From Calliopum simillimum (lineage: Eukaryota; Arthropoda; Insecta; Diptera; Lauxaniidae), in the NCBI GenBank assembly GCA_951812925.1, contig OX638371.1:42010101-42074100 (forward strand): 64,000 nucleotides of DNA, written 5' to 3'. A program made the translations under genes and the position numbers. Under the pieces are notes generated by a model. It saw nothing but the letters and a program-made list of their open reading frames with translations. It ran no database searches and had not been told where the DNA came from. Positions 11,867 through 22,241 of the stretch are shown here, piece after piece (the first letter of the stretch is position 1; each line of letters starts with the position of its first letter).

Positions 11867-12196
11867 CTAAGGGGATTTAAAGTTTTTGTTGCCACAATTG
11901 TTGCATGTGTGCACGAATGATGTACATGTTTCATGTATCCACATACAGCACATTACGCATTGGATCCAATCGTCTTTTTTAGTGGTTTGCCCATATTCTT
12001 CACCGCATTCAACCCATTCATTTTCGCCTAAATCTTCAGGTCCATCAGATTCATCTGGAATTACAGCATTTTCATCAGCTTCATCGGAAGAAGCATAGTT
12101 ATTTACCAACTTGCGCTTATAAGTTTTCTTCTTTGGTTGTATTTTTCCTTTCAAATTTTTTGTTTTCTGTTGGACCTCATTTTCGGGAGACCACAT
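11867..12196 (-). pseudogene. C-terminal zinc-binding tail of a pogo-like transposase
   Basis: A 109-residue frame. Residues 12-30 are basic, 38-62 acidic, and 61-101 hold a Cys/His cluster: C64, C80, C83/C84, H88, C91, C98, C101. The sequence WIQCVMCCMWIHETC is typical of the PHD-like Cys-rich tails found at the C-terminus of many insect pogo/Tigger-type transposases. The usual first Cys pair seems reduced to one cysteine. The frame stays open upstream of the first ATG for at least about 15 codons, so the ATG is probably not the original start. No DDE residues are present. It lies inside the TA-flanked element with its 3' end toward the left terminus. Confidence 0.6.
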
Positions 12197-12617
12197 TTTG
12201 TTTTCTCGTACTCGGCTTATAACTTTTCGATGTCGTTGGTACAGGCGCTATTTCATTTAAGACATGTTCAGGCTTTTCTAGCATATCCTAATGAAAACCT
12301 CAAATTAATCAAATAAAAATGAAAACACAATCATTGAATGTAATACTTACCTGACTCAAATTCTGCGGCTCTGTGGTATTGTATATTGAAGCACTTCAGC
12401 CATATTTTGTCCTTGATTTTTCTCAATGCAATTCTGTAAAAATGCGTGATCTGGAATTTTATTTGGACTTTCCTCAATGATGAGCCCGTGTTATTATAGA
12501 TGCTGTGTGTTGGCCCTTCACATCCAGAGTCCAGTCAAGTTCAACAAAATATTGAAAACCGAAACACAAAGATTTAGCGCTAAGGATATTTGGACACCCA
12601 AATATCTTATAACATGC

Positions 12618-12678
12618 AAAGGGAGATATGGCATGAGAATCATATCACCCGCGGTAGTGGGGTGCCATATCTCCCTTT
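12618..12678. repeat. Perfect 16 bp inverted repeat inside the pogo-like element
   Basis: AAAGGGAGATATGGCA at 12618-12633 is exactly inverted at 12663-12678, with a 29-base spacer containing CATATCACCC. The motif matches the element's own terminal sequence (GGGAGAT-x-TGGCAC), so it may be a terminal motif duplicated internally or the ends of a second deleted copy. Confidence 0.75.
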
Positions 12679-13183
12679 GGGTATATACCGAGTAAAAATT
12701 CCACGACTTTAGCACACATGTTCACTCATCCGAAAACGAAAGCACATTCATATCTGTTTGTTTTGATATATGCACCATAAAGCTATATCAAATACTCACC
12801 GTTCTGCTGCTTCTCAAAGTATATGCAAAACAAAAGTAAGTCGTTTACATTTCCAAAATTTTTTTAAAAATCCCACACAGAAGCTATTATTGCAAATACA
12901 GCTAAACGAACAACATACCACGAAGTCTCTCGCGCAGTTGAATAAAACTTTGTCCATATTTAAATGCTATGAAAGCTGCAAGTATTGAAAATTATAGGGG
13001 ATCCATATCACCCACTGGTGCCACATCTCCCGCCTTTACCCTATAACATCCCAACAAAGGGCGAAAGTTCCTCAAGTGCGCCAGTTAAGGAATTAAACGA
13101 AAAAAGAATGTGTGACCATTTTGAATTTATAATTCTATTGTAGTAAAAATTATTTTATTTTTTTCACGCACAAAAATGAGTAT

Positions 13184-13270
13184 CATAATTTTCACTCTAC
13201 TCGACTAAAGTAAATATTATAAAAAATATAGAATCATTTTGACTTTTATAATTTTAGTAACAATTTCTAT
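13184..13270 (+). repeat. Dispersed module, second full copy
   Basis: Very similar to 3692-3780 (CACTCTACTCGACTAAAGTA, then AATCATTTTGACTTTTATAA and AACAATTTCTAT). It lies about 50 bp upstream of a tRNA-like sequence. Confidence 0.65.
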
Positions 13271-13320
13271 TTTTAGATAGACATTAACTTTGTATACAAA
13301 TTTTATGCCTCTTCATCATA

Positions 13321-13396
13321 TGCGCAAGTAGCGCAGGAGGATGTGTATCAACCTATCACACGGACGGGCCAGGGTTCGTACCCTAGTGCGGTCAGT
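13321..13396 (+). other. tRNA-like sequence with T-run
   Basis: A-box-like AGTAGCGCAGGAGG near 13328 and B-box-like AGGGTTCGTACCCT near 13371, with the T stem able to pair (AGGG with CCCT around TTCGTA). It is followed by a run of about 15 T from 13400. It looks more tRNA-like than the other two copies, but I cannot assign an anticodon with confidence. Confidence 0.5.
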
Positions 13397-13414
13397 TCAT
13401 TTTTTTTTTTTTTT

Positions 13415-14006
13415 GTTGTTTGACCTTTACAGTAAAGTAAATATCACGTCAATTTTTTCAAAAAAATTACATACATTCTGAATTGATTAAAACAGTAAAG
13501 TGAAATTTACTTCGGTGTGGAGTTGTCGCTATTCTGACGTGAAATTCTGGTAACATTTATGAGGAATGAAATAGCAAGTACTATTTTTTTCTCCGTGTAG
13601 GAACTACTAAAGATTTTGTAAAAATAAAATTACTTATAAATATATTTAGCACAGACCAGGAAATAAAATTTTATTTTTTTTTTTTATTTTTTGTGGACCA
13701 AAATTTTACATTTATTATTGAAAATCCCTATTTCAAAATGGGTTTACAAAAATTAAGTAATATGTGGGCACTATCTATAGTCTCTTTTTTGTTTGCTTGC
13801 AGTTTCGCAATTTTTCCGAAGTTTCATTAAAAGCATCTTCTCCTCGTTTCTCGTTGAGTTTATTGCTGAAGACTTTTAAGCAAGCTTGCGTTGTTTTTAG
13901 ACAATCTGGATCCTCAGAATGAAAATATTTTTAGCTTTATGCCAAAACATTTCGTTTCCTGATTGCGTAAATAAAAAAAATTGACTTATTATAAACTAAT
14001 TAAATA
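13415..14006. other. AT-rich flank of the tRNA-like module
   Basis: Contains GTAAAGTAAATAT and AGTAAAGTGAAATTTAC patches echoing the module upstream, and a terminal-looking TTTTTCTCCGTGT near 13590. No coding frame is supported. Confidence 0.35.
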
Positions 14007-14731
14007 TCTGTGGACTTTTGACAAAACAACCTTACTCGAAATAAGACAATTTTCCAGGATATTGATCATACATATAAAATTTAAATACGTTTCTTTTGGT
14101 GTAATCGTCATATCTCTATGACTTTTACTTGCAGAGATATAGAATCGAAAATCAACCTGTCTCGAGGTTTTATTCCAAATTGTATTTGGCAAAACAACTT
14201 ATCTCAAATAGGCTAAAAAACTTAAGTCGACAAAAGAAAAGGGCGTTTTTCTTCACAAAACATCTTAAGTCGAGATAAGATACAGGTTAAATGGCAAAAA
14301 AAATGTTTGACAAAAGCACTTCTTCGAAATTAGTTACTTTTCCTATGGAAAGAACTGAATTTCTTAGATCAAAAAATATTTGACAAAAACATCTTATTGC
14401 AACCCCTGTCCCCCTCAGCAGCATCTCACCCCCTTAAGAACCTTCCACAGACCATAAGAAACAATTTAAAAAAAGTTCGTATAAATCGACCTTGTAGTTT
14501 CCGCGTCCATAAGCTACATACGGACACCATTTCATTTTTATATATATAGAAGATTGACCTTAGAGAAGAAAAAGTTACTGGAAAATATTCGTTTAGTATT
14601 CATGTATTTATAATAAAAAAGTTTTCCATTTGTTCCAACTCCTACACAAAAAGAATTGAGAAGCATCAAAGTATTTTTGACCTGAAAAGTTGCCAATTTC
14701 GAGTTAGGTTGTTTTGTCAAAAGTCCACAGA
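14007..14731. mobile_element. TA-flanked MITE with internal copies of its terminal motif
   Basis: TCTGTGGACTTTTGACAAAA at the left is inverted at the right (GTCAAAAGTCCACAGA), TIR about 36 bp, with TA at both outer edges. Variants of GACAAAACA-CTTA-CGAA recur inside (about 14188, 14230, 14258, 14308 and 14390). Repeated terminal motifs of this kind suggest multiple transposase-binding sites. No coding frame is supported. Confidence 0.75.
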
Positions 14732-15926
14732 TATGTATGTATACATTTTAAGATTAGGTAATGTTTAAAATTCGACTTTAGCTTGTTAATAGTTACGTCC
14801 AAAATAATTTTGTCTGTTTCATTATTTACTACTTTTTTTGGTCGCCACCAGGCATGATAATTATTACCCAACCGATGCATCCATGGATGTGTTCTGAACT
14901 GCAGCGATTTCGTATGAAAACACAAAAATGGGATTCCAAGGCAATTAATTGAGCTGAAGTCAAAAGCACATTCCTGGCACATATTTTTGCACTTCATCTT
15001 ACCTGCGTTCATAAAGGCAGACAAGACGACTGATATCACGTACTCTTACGTTTAATCGTAGGTTTGCAAATGTGGAGTTCAATACCATTAAGGGAAATAC
15101 AACAACAATTTGGTAGCAACAACTAAAAATTATTAAAAGAAGAGTTTTCGGCTTCTGTTTAAATGCTTCTGCGCATGAGTCATTAATGCGAACGTTGTTC
15201 TCTGGTAATTGCTCCATAGGTAATTGGACCAGTAGCACAGCCGCTGTACTTTAATCTTTTTAGTTAACAAATATATAATATGATACTTTTCGTTATGACG
15301 CGTATTTATTGCTTTTGGAAAAAACAATTTATTAACTGAACCTAAACACGCCAAATAAAATTGGAAAAAATATCTGAAGATCCTAAAAATTTTGAAATGT
15401 AGGATTTTATTAGTTTTTATGAAAATAGATTCAAAAAGTTAGTAAGCAGAAAGTTTTTTGTATGATTGTTCAAGAGATATTGAATTTTTATTCAACTCTT
15501 AAAAAAGTTTATTTTTAGACAAAACTATCTCATAAAAATTTAATTTAACGGTCGCTCAAAAACGTTGTTATTTGAGTCGGGTTTTTGAATTTTCTGGTGT
15601 TTTTCAGTAAATTAGATGTAATTATAGTATTCGATTTTTCGTTTCTGACAAAAGAACTTTCTGCTCCCTTCGTGAAAAAAACAAAAGCACATACATAACC
15701 TACAATTACCTTGTGATAAAAAAAAAAAAATAAAAATTTTTGGAAATTCCACTAAAACCACTAAAAGAGTGTGTCAAAAAGTGAGCTTAGAGTTCTCCTA
15801 AATAATTTGAAGGTCATTTATAGGTCACTCAACACCGTTTTATGCAAAATCTCGGGTTGATACGGTTTTTATTTTTTAATGATCCGAAAAGCTCCGAATA
15901 AGTGGTTCTGAGTCACATTTATAAAA
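14732..15926. other. No gene recognised
   Basis: The minus strand has overlapping frames at 14704-15039, 14999-15238 and 15133-15354. Their sequences are not recognisable and they overlap one another in different phases, so none is called. The first runs through the TIR of the neighbouring MITE. From 15360 the DNA is AT-rich without visible structure. Confidence 0.4.
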
Positions 15927-16457
15927 TTCAAAAGGGCGTAAAACCATGTTAAACAAATTTTCAGTAATGAGAAAAAATTTGTATGGGCTGTTTACAATAA
16001 CTTATTTTTTTTAATGTCTCCAGTGTTATAGTAAGTTGACCAAAGATTCTAATCCCCTTAACATTTTTGTTGTAACATATTTGTAGTAATTGCAAAAAGT
16101 AAGAAACATTTGCAAATCGCTCTTATTTCACCATTTGGAAGTTTATGCCGATGTCCATAGGCATGGTATGTAAGCACCTATGTATATAGCCTGCCTGGGG
16201 CATATAAAAAATATTAAAAGTTTTTTTGGCCACTATTCGAAACACGCCTTTTTTTTGTATCAACCTCTAAAAAATTCTATGAAATTATATGGAAATATAC
16301 CCTTTTGTTCTGAAAAGTGACTTTTGATCACGATTTTATCTTGGAAAATTGCATTTTTTGTGATGAATTTTGAACTAGGGGATACATTTTAGCATGGTAA
16401 TGACGATGGAATTCTTAGGTTGGTTCGAGGTTGGAAGTGGTTTTACGCCCTTTTGAA
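15927..16457. mobile_element. MITE with TIR TTCAAAAGGGCGTAAAACCA
   Basis: The 20 bp terminus at 15927-15946 is exactly inverted at 16438-16457. The interior is AT-rich and non-coding. No clear target duplication could be read at the edges. Confidence 0.75.
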
Positions 16458-16850
16458 AAATCACTCCTCATATATTTTCGAAATTTCTCCTTACTATAAA
16501 ACTCTGAAACTACACTTTGGATAAAACTTGTCTGTTTTCCGTTTGTATGGGTTTTTTCACAAAAATGTTCTACCAAAAATTTCACTGGGACAAGAAATAC
16601 TCTAGCTTAAAAATGTTACAAAAAAGCAATGAATATAGAAAAAAGTTCACTGAAGTACATGAAATGAAGAAGAATGTTCTTTTAGAATTCATTAGGATAA
16701 TTTAGTTTAGCATATAAGTTAAAAAGAAAAAAATTAGGTAGGTTCGGAAAGCGATTTTTAAAATTAGAACATCCAATTTAGAGCAAAATGTTCTTAAGTC
16801 AGCATCAAAAAACTATGTTTTTAAATTAAACATCCTGTAAAGGCCGGATT

Positions 16851-17346
16851 TACAGTCATTAGTTAACTTATAAGTTAACTAAAATAGTGACTAGAGTTAA
16901 ACTAATGCTTCATATTCACAGTTTTTTGGTTAACTGCACTGAACAAGAGAAAAATATGGCAGCACAGCAAAATTTCTGAATGTTTCTTTCCAACAAAGAT
17001 ACGCACAGAAAATTTTAATGATGAAGAAGTGAATTTTCTGAGTGGAAAGGCACACAAATATAATTGTGTGCACAAAAGTGCAAGAGTGCAAGCGAAACCT
17101 GACACGAATTCCTTGGCGTTGTAGTTTTGGAAAAACAGCAGGCGAATTCTATAAACTTGATGGCGACGATCAACCACAACATGTATTCCAAATTTCGTCA
17201 ATATCGGACTCAAAATTTTCTACGTCTGAAAACATTTGTAAAATTTTCACAAAACTTATGTGGATTATATTTTTTAAGCATCAGCTGTTGGTTTACTAAT
17301 GGTTAACCAATGAAATTTGGGGTTTAACTAATGGTTAACTTATGAC
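16851..17346. mobile_element. Probable MITE with TTAGTTAAC-type ends
   Basis: Imperfect inverse ends: CAGTCATTAGTTAACTTAT at the left and ACTAATGGTTAACTTATGAC at the right, with a further ACTAATGGTTAACC copy near 17297. The short minus-strand frame inside (16902-17213) is not convincing as protein. Confidence 0.45.
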
Positions 17347-17485
17347 TTAAAATACAATTTTTTTTTTTTTGCGGAAGCGCTTATGGTTTAAAAAGAAGCA
17401 CTTCACAAAGTCTTTTGAAGCACTTCTTTTCCTCTTGGGAATAGCAAACTAAAAAAACAGTAATTTTGAAAATAAATTCACCTAT

Positions 17486-18031
17486 AATTGAAGAGCTGAG
17501 TGGATAAACATATTAAGTAACATTTTCAAAAAAAATTGAGACATTCGGCTGGACGGATATGTTAAGATATGCAATAAGTATTCAACGTTCATTAGTTCGG
17601 CTAATTCTTATCATTAGGTAATTTTCGCACCCTGTTATAAAATATATAATTATAGTACCTATAAGAAAACTTGGATAACTCATGGGTCTACATTAAGTTC
17701 TTAAAATTGTAATTCATCAACAAAATAATCAGAATGCTATGAAATGCCTTATGCACATAACATATCCTTCCATTTACATATGTACAAATGTATCAAGGAA
17801 ATGGATGTAATTTTGTGTAAGAACATGTTACGGAATAACATCATCTGTAATCGTACACGTTCGACCAACTAAATTAGACCTCAATTCTATGACCATTGTT
17901 TCTTCATAATATCGTCGGAAAAACGTAAAAGAAGTAACTGATAAAATAGAGCACGCTATTTACCTTAAAGCTGGATATCTCAAAATGAGGAATTTGTTAT
18001 TTAACATGTTCTTTCACTCAGCTCTTCAATT
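17486..18031. mobile_element. MITE with TIR AATTGAAGAGCTGAGTG
   Basis: Left AATTGAAGAGCTGAGTGGAT and the inverted right end CACTCAGCTCTTCAATT. The similarity continues inward over AACATATTAAGTAAC for a TIR of about 36 bp. There is no coding content. Confidence 0.7.
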
Positions 18032-18973
18032 TTGAATTGATTGAGTTGTAATAAATACATGGCATATACTTATGTACAAAGAGTATAGATAAATAGAGAG
18101 CGCATCACAGAAACAGAATGTGCAGGCACATAAGATCGTAACTATGACTTCAAGTCGGTTAATGGACGGCTAAAAATGGAACTAAACCTTTGCAGAATGG
18201 TGCATGATATGCGAATATTGGCATTTCTTTTACCCGGATCACCCAACGTAAATTTTTTTTCGAATTTCAAAAAGATTTTTTAGAGGTTTACTACATATTT
18301 TAGGCATAAGTAGAAATACTGCATCATTTGTTTTTAGATGCTGCCCACAGGATACCCAGAATGTCTTGTTGCCATATAAACACACCAGGCAGGATAGGGG
18401 CTGGTAAACTTACACAGATAATTAAGTTTTGTTAATAATAAAAAGAAGGTTTTATGGGGCTGAAACATGGACCACTAAAATATGAAATTGGGCAAGAATC
18501 TATTCTGTGTTTTATGAATTTAAAATTATTCTACTGATTTTAATGAAATTTCACAGTGTAACAGTATCTATAAAGAGAAAAGGTCCTAGACTGGCCCTCT
18601 TAAAACCAGATTCTTAATATGTACCTTTCTGCGAAACTATAAGACGCAGATGAATGATATTTTTTGCATACTAACTCGTGTATAAATGGTATCGGGAGGA
18701 ATTATTTTCATTGGAAAAATGGGCCACATTATCCACGTTCTTATTATTACAAATATCTGCTTTATCGGTATGCCACATATGCATTGGAATCTAATGATTC
18801 TAAGCGGAGCCCATGGGCACTAAAGGGTTATATGTCTTTTTTGCATGGATTTTGAAAAATTCTTTTAAATCAATTTGCGACGTTAGCAAATTTTGAACAG
18901 CACAATAAGTGAATTTTTTAAATTTTAACTTCAAGCTCATATTATAAAAATGGTAAATGGTCTAAGTGATATA
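18032..18973. other. No gene recognised
   Basis: AT-rich. A short plus-strand frame at 18664-18855 has no recognisable motif. No inverted repeats confirmed. Confidence 0.35.
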
Positions 18974-19426
18974 CAGCCTTGGCCAAAAGTATAAGGCATC
19001 CATAAAAGTGCGATTTTACAATGCTAAAAATAAGCGGTAAAAGTTAGAAAATCAGTAGTAAATTGTGGGGTGCTTTACACTTTTGGCCAATTTACTATTG
19101 ATTTTATAACTTTTATAGCATATTTTTGGCATTGTAAAATCAACAAGTTGTCATACTTTGACTTAAACAGAAATAAAAGCATTTTTCTCCTTGGAGTACC
19201 GAAAAAAAAAATGAATAACATTGACCAATAAGAAGGCGAAAAAACCGAGCCTTTTGTTTTAGGTCACCATTTACTTTATGATCTTAAAAAAATGCCGCTT
19301 ATTGTTTTGTACAATGGTTAATGAACCCGTCATCGTATTTATGATAAGCATTTATTCATTTAGTTCTCAATTAGAAAATATGCATTATGTATTGTTTGGG
19401 GTGCCTTATACTTTTGGCCGAGGCTG
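18974..19426. mobile_element. Tc1-like MITE
   Basis: The ends CAGCCTTGGCCAAAAGTATA and (inverse) CAGCCTCGGCCAAAAGTATA, both flanked by TA (18972-18973 and 19427-19428), are typical of Tc1-family termini. An internal ACTTTTGGCCAAT copy of the motif lies near 19079. At 453 bp with no transposase it is non-autonomous. Confidence 0.85.
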
Positions 19427-20086
19427 TATTTATTTTTTTGGAATGAAAAATTAAAAGTTCGCATATAAATAACATAAAATTACATACTTTCTTTGGCCTT
19501 AAAAAAATCAAAAATATTTTTTTCAGACATCACACACAAAATTTTAATTTATTATGTGGGTATGTAAAAAGAGACGAATCTAGAAAGTCCCACACCTACT
19601 CTTTTGTATTGAAAAACTTTTATTCAATATTACTCAGGAACGGATGAAATGATTTTGATGAAATATAAGAACGTGTTACTACTAATAACGACGTTTAACA
19701 ATATATCTCGCAATACGTCTCGTGAGGCCATAACCCTATAAGGCATTTTAATAAAGTTTGGTTAGCAAATCAGCAACGATTTAGCTCAAAGCCAAAATTA
19801 TTTGAATTGATGTTAAAAATTTTTAATTTGAAATATTTTTATTTTTTCCGACGCCATTCCCATTTTGGAAAATTTTTAGCCACGACTTACATCACATAAA
19901 AAAGCTGTCAGCAAAAAATGTTGACTCGAAATGATTAGATTATATTGTGCTATACACCGATCAGGGATCGGTCTCCAGGTACTTTCAGCAAAAAGCGCCG
20001 TAATAAGTTTTGTGTTGAGCATTGAACTATGTGATGCGCAGTGCAACCAAGTTTAGTTGCATTTCCGAAAACACCTTAGAGTAACA
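19416..20086 (+). repeat. Direct duplication, copy 1
   Basis: About 670 bp nearly identical to 20734-21387. Shared landmarks: GGCTGTATTTATTTTTTTGG, GAACGTGTTACTACTAATAA, GGGATCGGTCTCCAGGTACT and TTTCCGAAAACACCTTAGAG. Copy 1 begins inside the terminus of the Tc1-like MITE. The function of the unit is unknown and it is non-coding. Confidence 0.9.
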
Positions 20087-20087
20087 T

Positions 20088-20734
20088 CAGAGCTGGGAGA
20101 TAAGGATTGCATGCGTAATTGATTGCGTATAGGATTGCGATTGCAGTAATCCTTAAAAACAAAAAAGACGATTAGGATTACAGTAATCGTTCATCGAACG
20201 AGCTAAGATTACGATTATAGTAATCGTAATTTAAAAAAAATCGAAATTACGATTAAATAAGGATTTTTGAAATAATCGTTAAAAAAGTAATTCTAAAAAT
20301 ATACAAAATTAAAACGCGATTTCAGTAAAATATTATTCTCTTTCGCTGGCATGATAAATAGTCCCCGTCGGCATGCTCTTTCTGACTTTTCAATTGAAAA
20401 ATTAGTATTGCTAAAAGCTAATATTGAGTTTTGTAATTAAATATATGCATGTTTTAAATAGGTACATGTAAATTATGAATTATTATCACCGGAAAATCAA
20501 TTTTCTTTGTTTCTTTTGTCTTTGTTACTTGCGTTAAAAACTCTTAATGTTTTGTTAATATTGATTTTTCAAATTTTTTCAATATATACTTTCATTACGA
20601 TTACTGTAATCGTAATCTTAGCTCGTTCGGTGAACGATTACTGTAATCCTAATTGTTTTTTTTTTTTGTTTTTAACGATCGTAATCGTAAAATCGTAATC
20701 GTTTGCTTACCGTTATCCTCATCGCCCAGCTCTG
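20088..20734. mobile_element. MITE with CAGAGCTGGG ends and TAATCG repeats
   Basis: CAGAGCTGGGAGATAAGGAT at the left and, inverted, CAGAGCTGGGCGATGAGGAT at the right. Subterminal zones are dense in AATCGTAATC/GATTACTGTAATC on both strands and pair across the element. The CAG-x-GCTGGG start is compatible with a hAT-type MITE. No 8 bp target duplication flanks it: one edge is the end of duplication copy 1 and the other is the start of copy 2. Confidence 0.75.
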
Positions 20735-21387
20735 GCCAAGGCTGTATTTATTTTTTTGGAATAAATAATTGAAAGTTCGCATATAAATAACATAATATAA
20801 CATACTTTCTTTAGCCTTTAAAAAATCAAAAATACGTTTTTCAGACATCACGCACTAAATTTTAATTTATTATGTAAAAAGAGACGAATCTAGAAAGTCC
20901 CACACCTACTCTTTTGTATTGAAAAACTTTTATTCAATATTACTCAGGAACGGATGAAATGATTTTGATGAAATATAAGAACGTGTTACTACTAATAACG
21001 ACGTTTAACAATATATCTCGCAAATACGTCTCGTGTGGCCATAACCCTATAAGGCATTTTAATAAAGTTCGGTGAGCAAATCAGCAACGATTAAGCTCAA
21101 AGTCAAAATTATTTGAATTGATGTTAAAAATTTTTGATTTCAAATATTTTTATTTTTTCCGACCCATTCCCATTTTTAGCCACGCACATAAAAAAGCTGT
21201 CAGTACAAAATGTTGACTCGAAATGATTAGATTATATTGTACTATACACCGAGCAGGGATCGGTCTCCAGGTACTTTTAGCAAAAAGTGCTGTAATAAAG
21301 TTTTGTGTTGAGCAATGAACTATGTGATGCGCAGTGCAACCAACCAAGCTTAGTTAGTTGCATTTCCGAAAACACCTTAGAGTAATA
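20734..21387 (+). repeat. Direct duplication, copy 2
   Basis: Matches copy 1 from the last 11 bases of the Tc1-like TIR (GGCCAAGGCTG) to AGAGTAAT. Small indels and point differences are present, so the duplication is not very recent. It lacks the body of the Tc1-like element. Confidence 0.9.
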
Positions 21388-22241
21388 TATATTGTCTTTG
21401 CAATTGAGCAGTGCCATATAAAAATAATAAAAAAAAGTTTTTTTGTGAATACTCGATTAGTTAGAAAATTTTGATTTCACAATGTTCAGGTACCTAGATG
21501 GCGCATTGGAATCTCTAAAAATTTCCTTCTAAAATTTTCAATGCTGCGTTTTTTATTCACACGAAAGAAGACAATTAATTATAAATTATTTCCATTACCA
21601 CCCCCCCCCCCCAAAATCCTTATTTAAATATAATGCCCTTTCCTTACTACCTACTACAATTAATTAGCACAAAAATTTATTTTATGTATTTAAACTTCTA
21701 ACCACCATAATCTTTTATTCGATGTCGAAAATAGATTTTCATAACGAGCCCTCCCTCTACCGGTTAGTAGCCATAGCGTAATGTCTTACGGTAATGCGCC
21801 ACCTTATCCAAATGTGGCGAAACATTGTACTATACCGGTTTGAGACTTTGCTGTGAAGTAGCGGCATCTGTGATGAATTGAAAAAAGTTAATCGAAGTTT
21901 GCGCCTTAAGTCTTTTGTTTTTCTGATTGCGTATCAAACAGAAGGAAAATAGAAGTAAGTATGTACTTACTTGCATATATAAGACATAATTTTCTTTTGA
22001 TTTCAAGTCTTCAACACTTACTGTTTATAACCATGGCTTGTATGTAATTTCAATTTAGTCAAACCTGCATTTTTAGGAAATGCCGAAATTTTGTACATGG
22101 AAAATTCATTGTAAATTTTTTCCTAATGTTAAAAGTATTTTTAATTTTGGTGTATCTTATATCTTGCATACTTTTTTCCTTCTTTTCTTTATTGTTATTA
22201 ATTTACTTCAAAACAGAGGAGTGTGTTACTAGAAATAAGTA
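21388..22241. other. No gene recognised
   Basis: Contains a run of 12 C at 21601-21612 and a slightly less AT-rich patch at 21740-21870. No coding evidence. Confidence 0.4.

Larger units (their letters stand above)
11641..13041. mobile_element. pogo-like DNA transposon remnant
   Basis: The left end GGGTAAATGCGGAAGAT and the right end (inverse GGGTAAAGGCGGGAGAT) are imperfect TIRs, each flanked by TA (11639-11640 and 13042-13043), the target used by Tc1/mariner/pogo elements. A GGTGAT-x-TGGCACC motif occurs at 11831-11844 and 11853-11866, and related CATATCACCC/GGTGCCA forms occur near the right end, so these look like subterminal protein-binding repeats. A C-terminal transposase-like ORF is retained at 11867-12196 on the minus strand. 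The catalytic domain is absent, so this is a non-autonomous deletion derivative. Confidence 0.7.

Noticed and set aside
14704..15039. A 111-codon minus frame
   Set aside because: It runs into the TIR of a MITE, overlaps other frames in different phases, and shows no recognisable motif.
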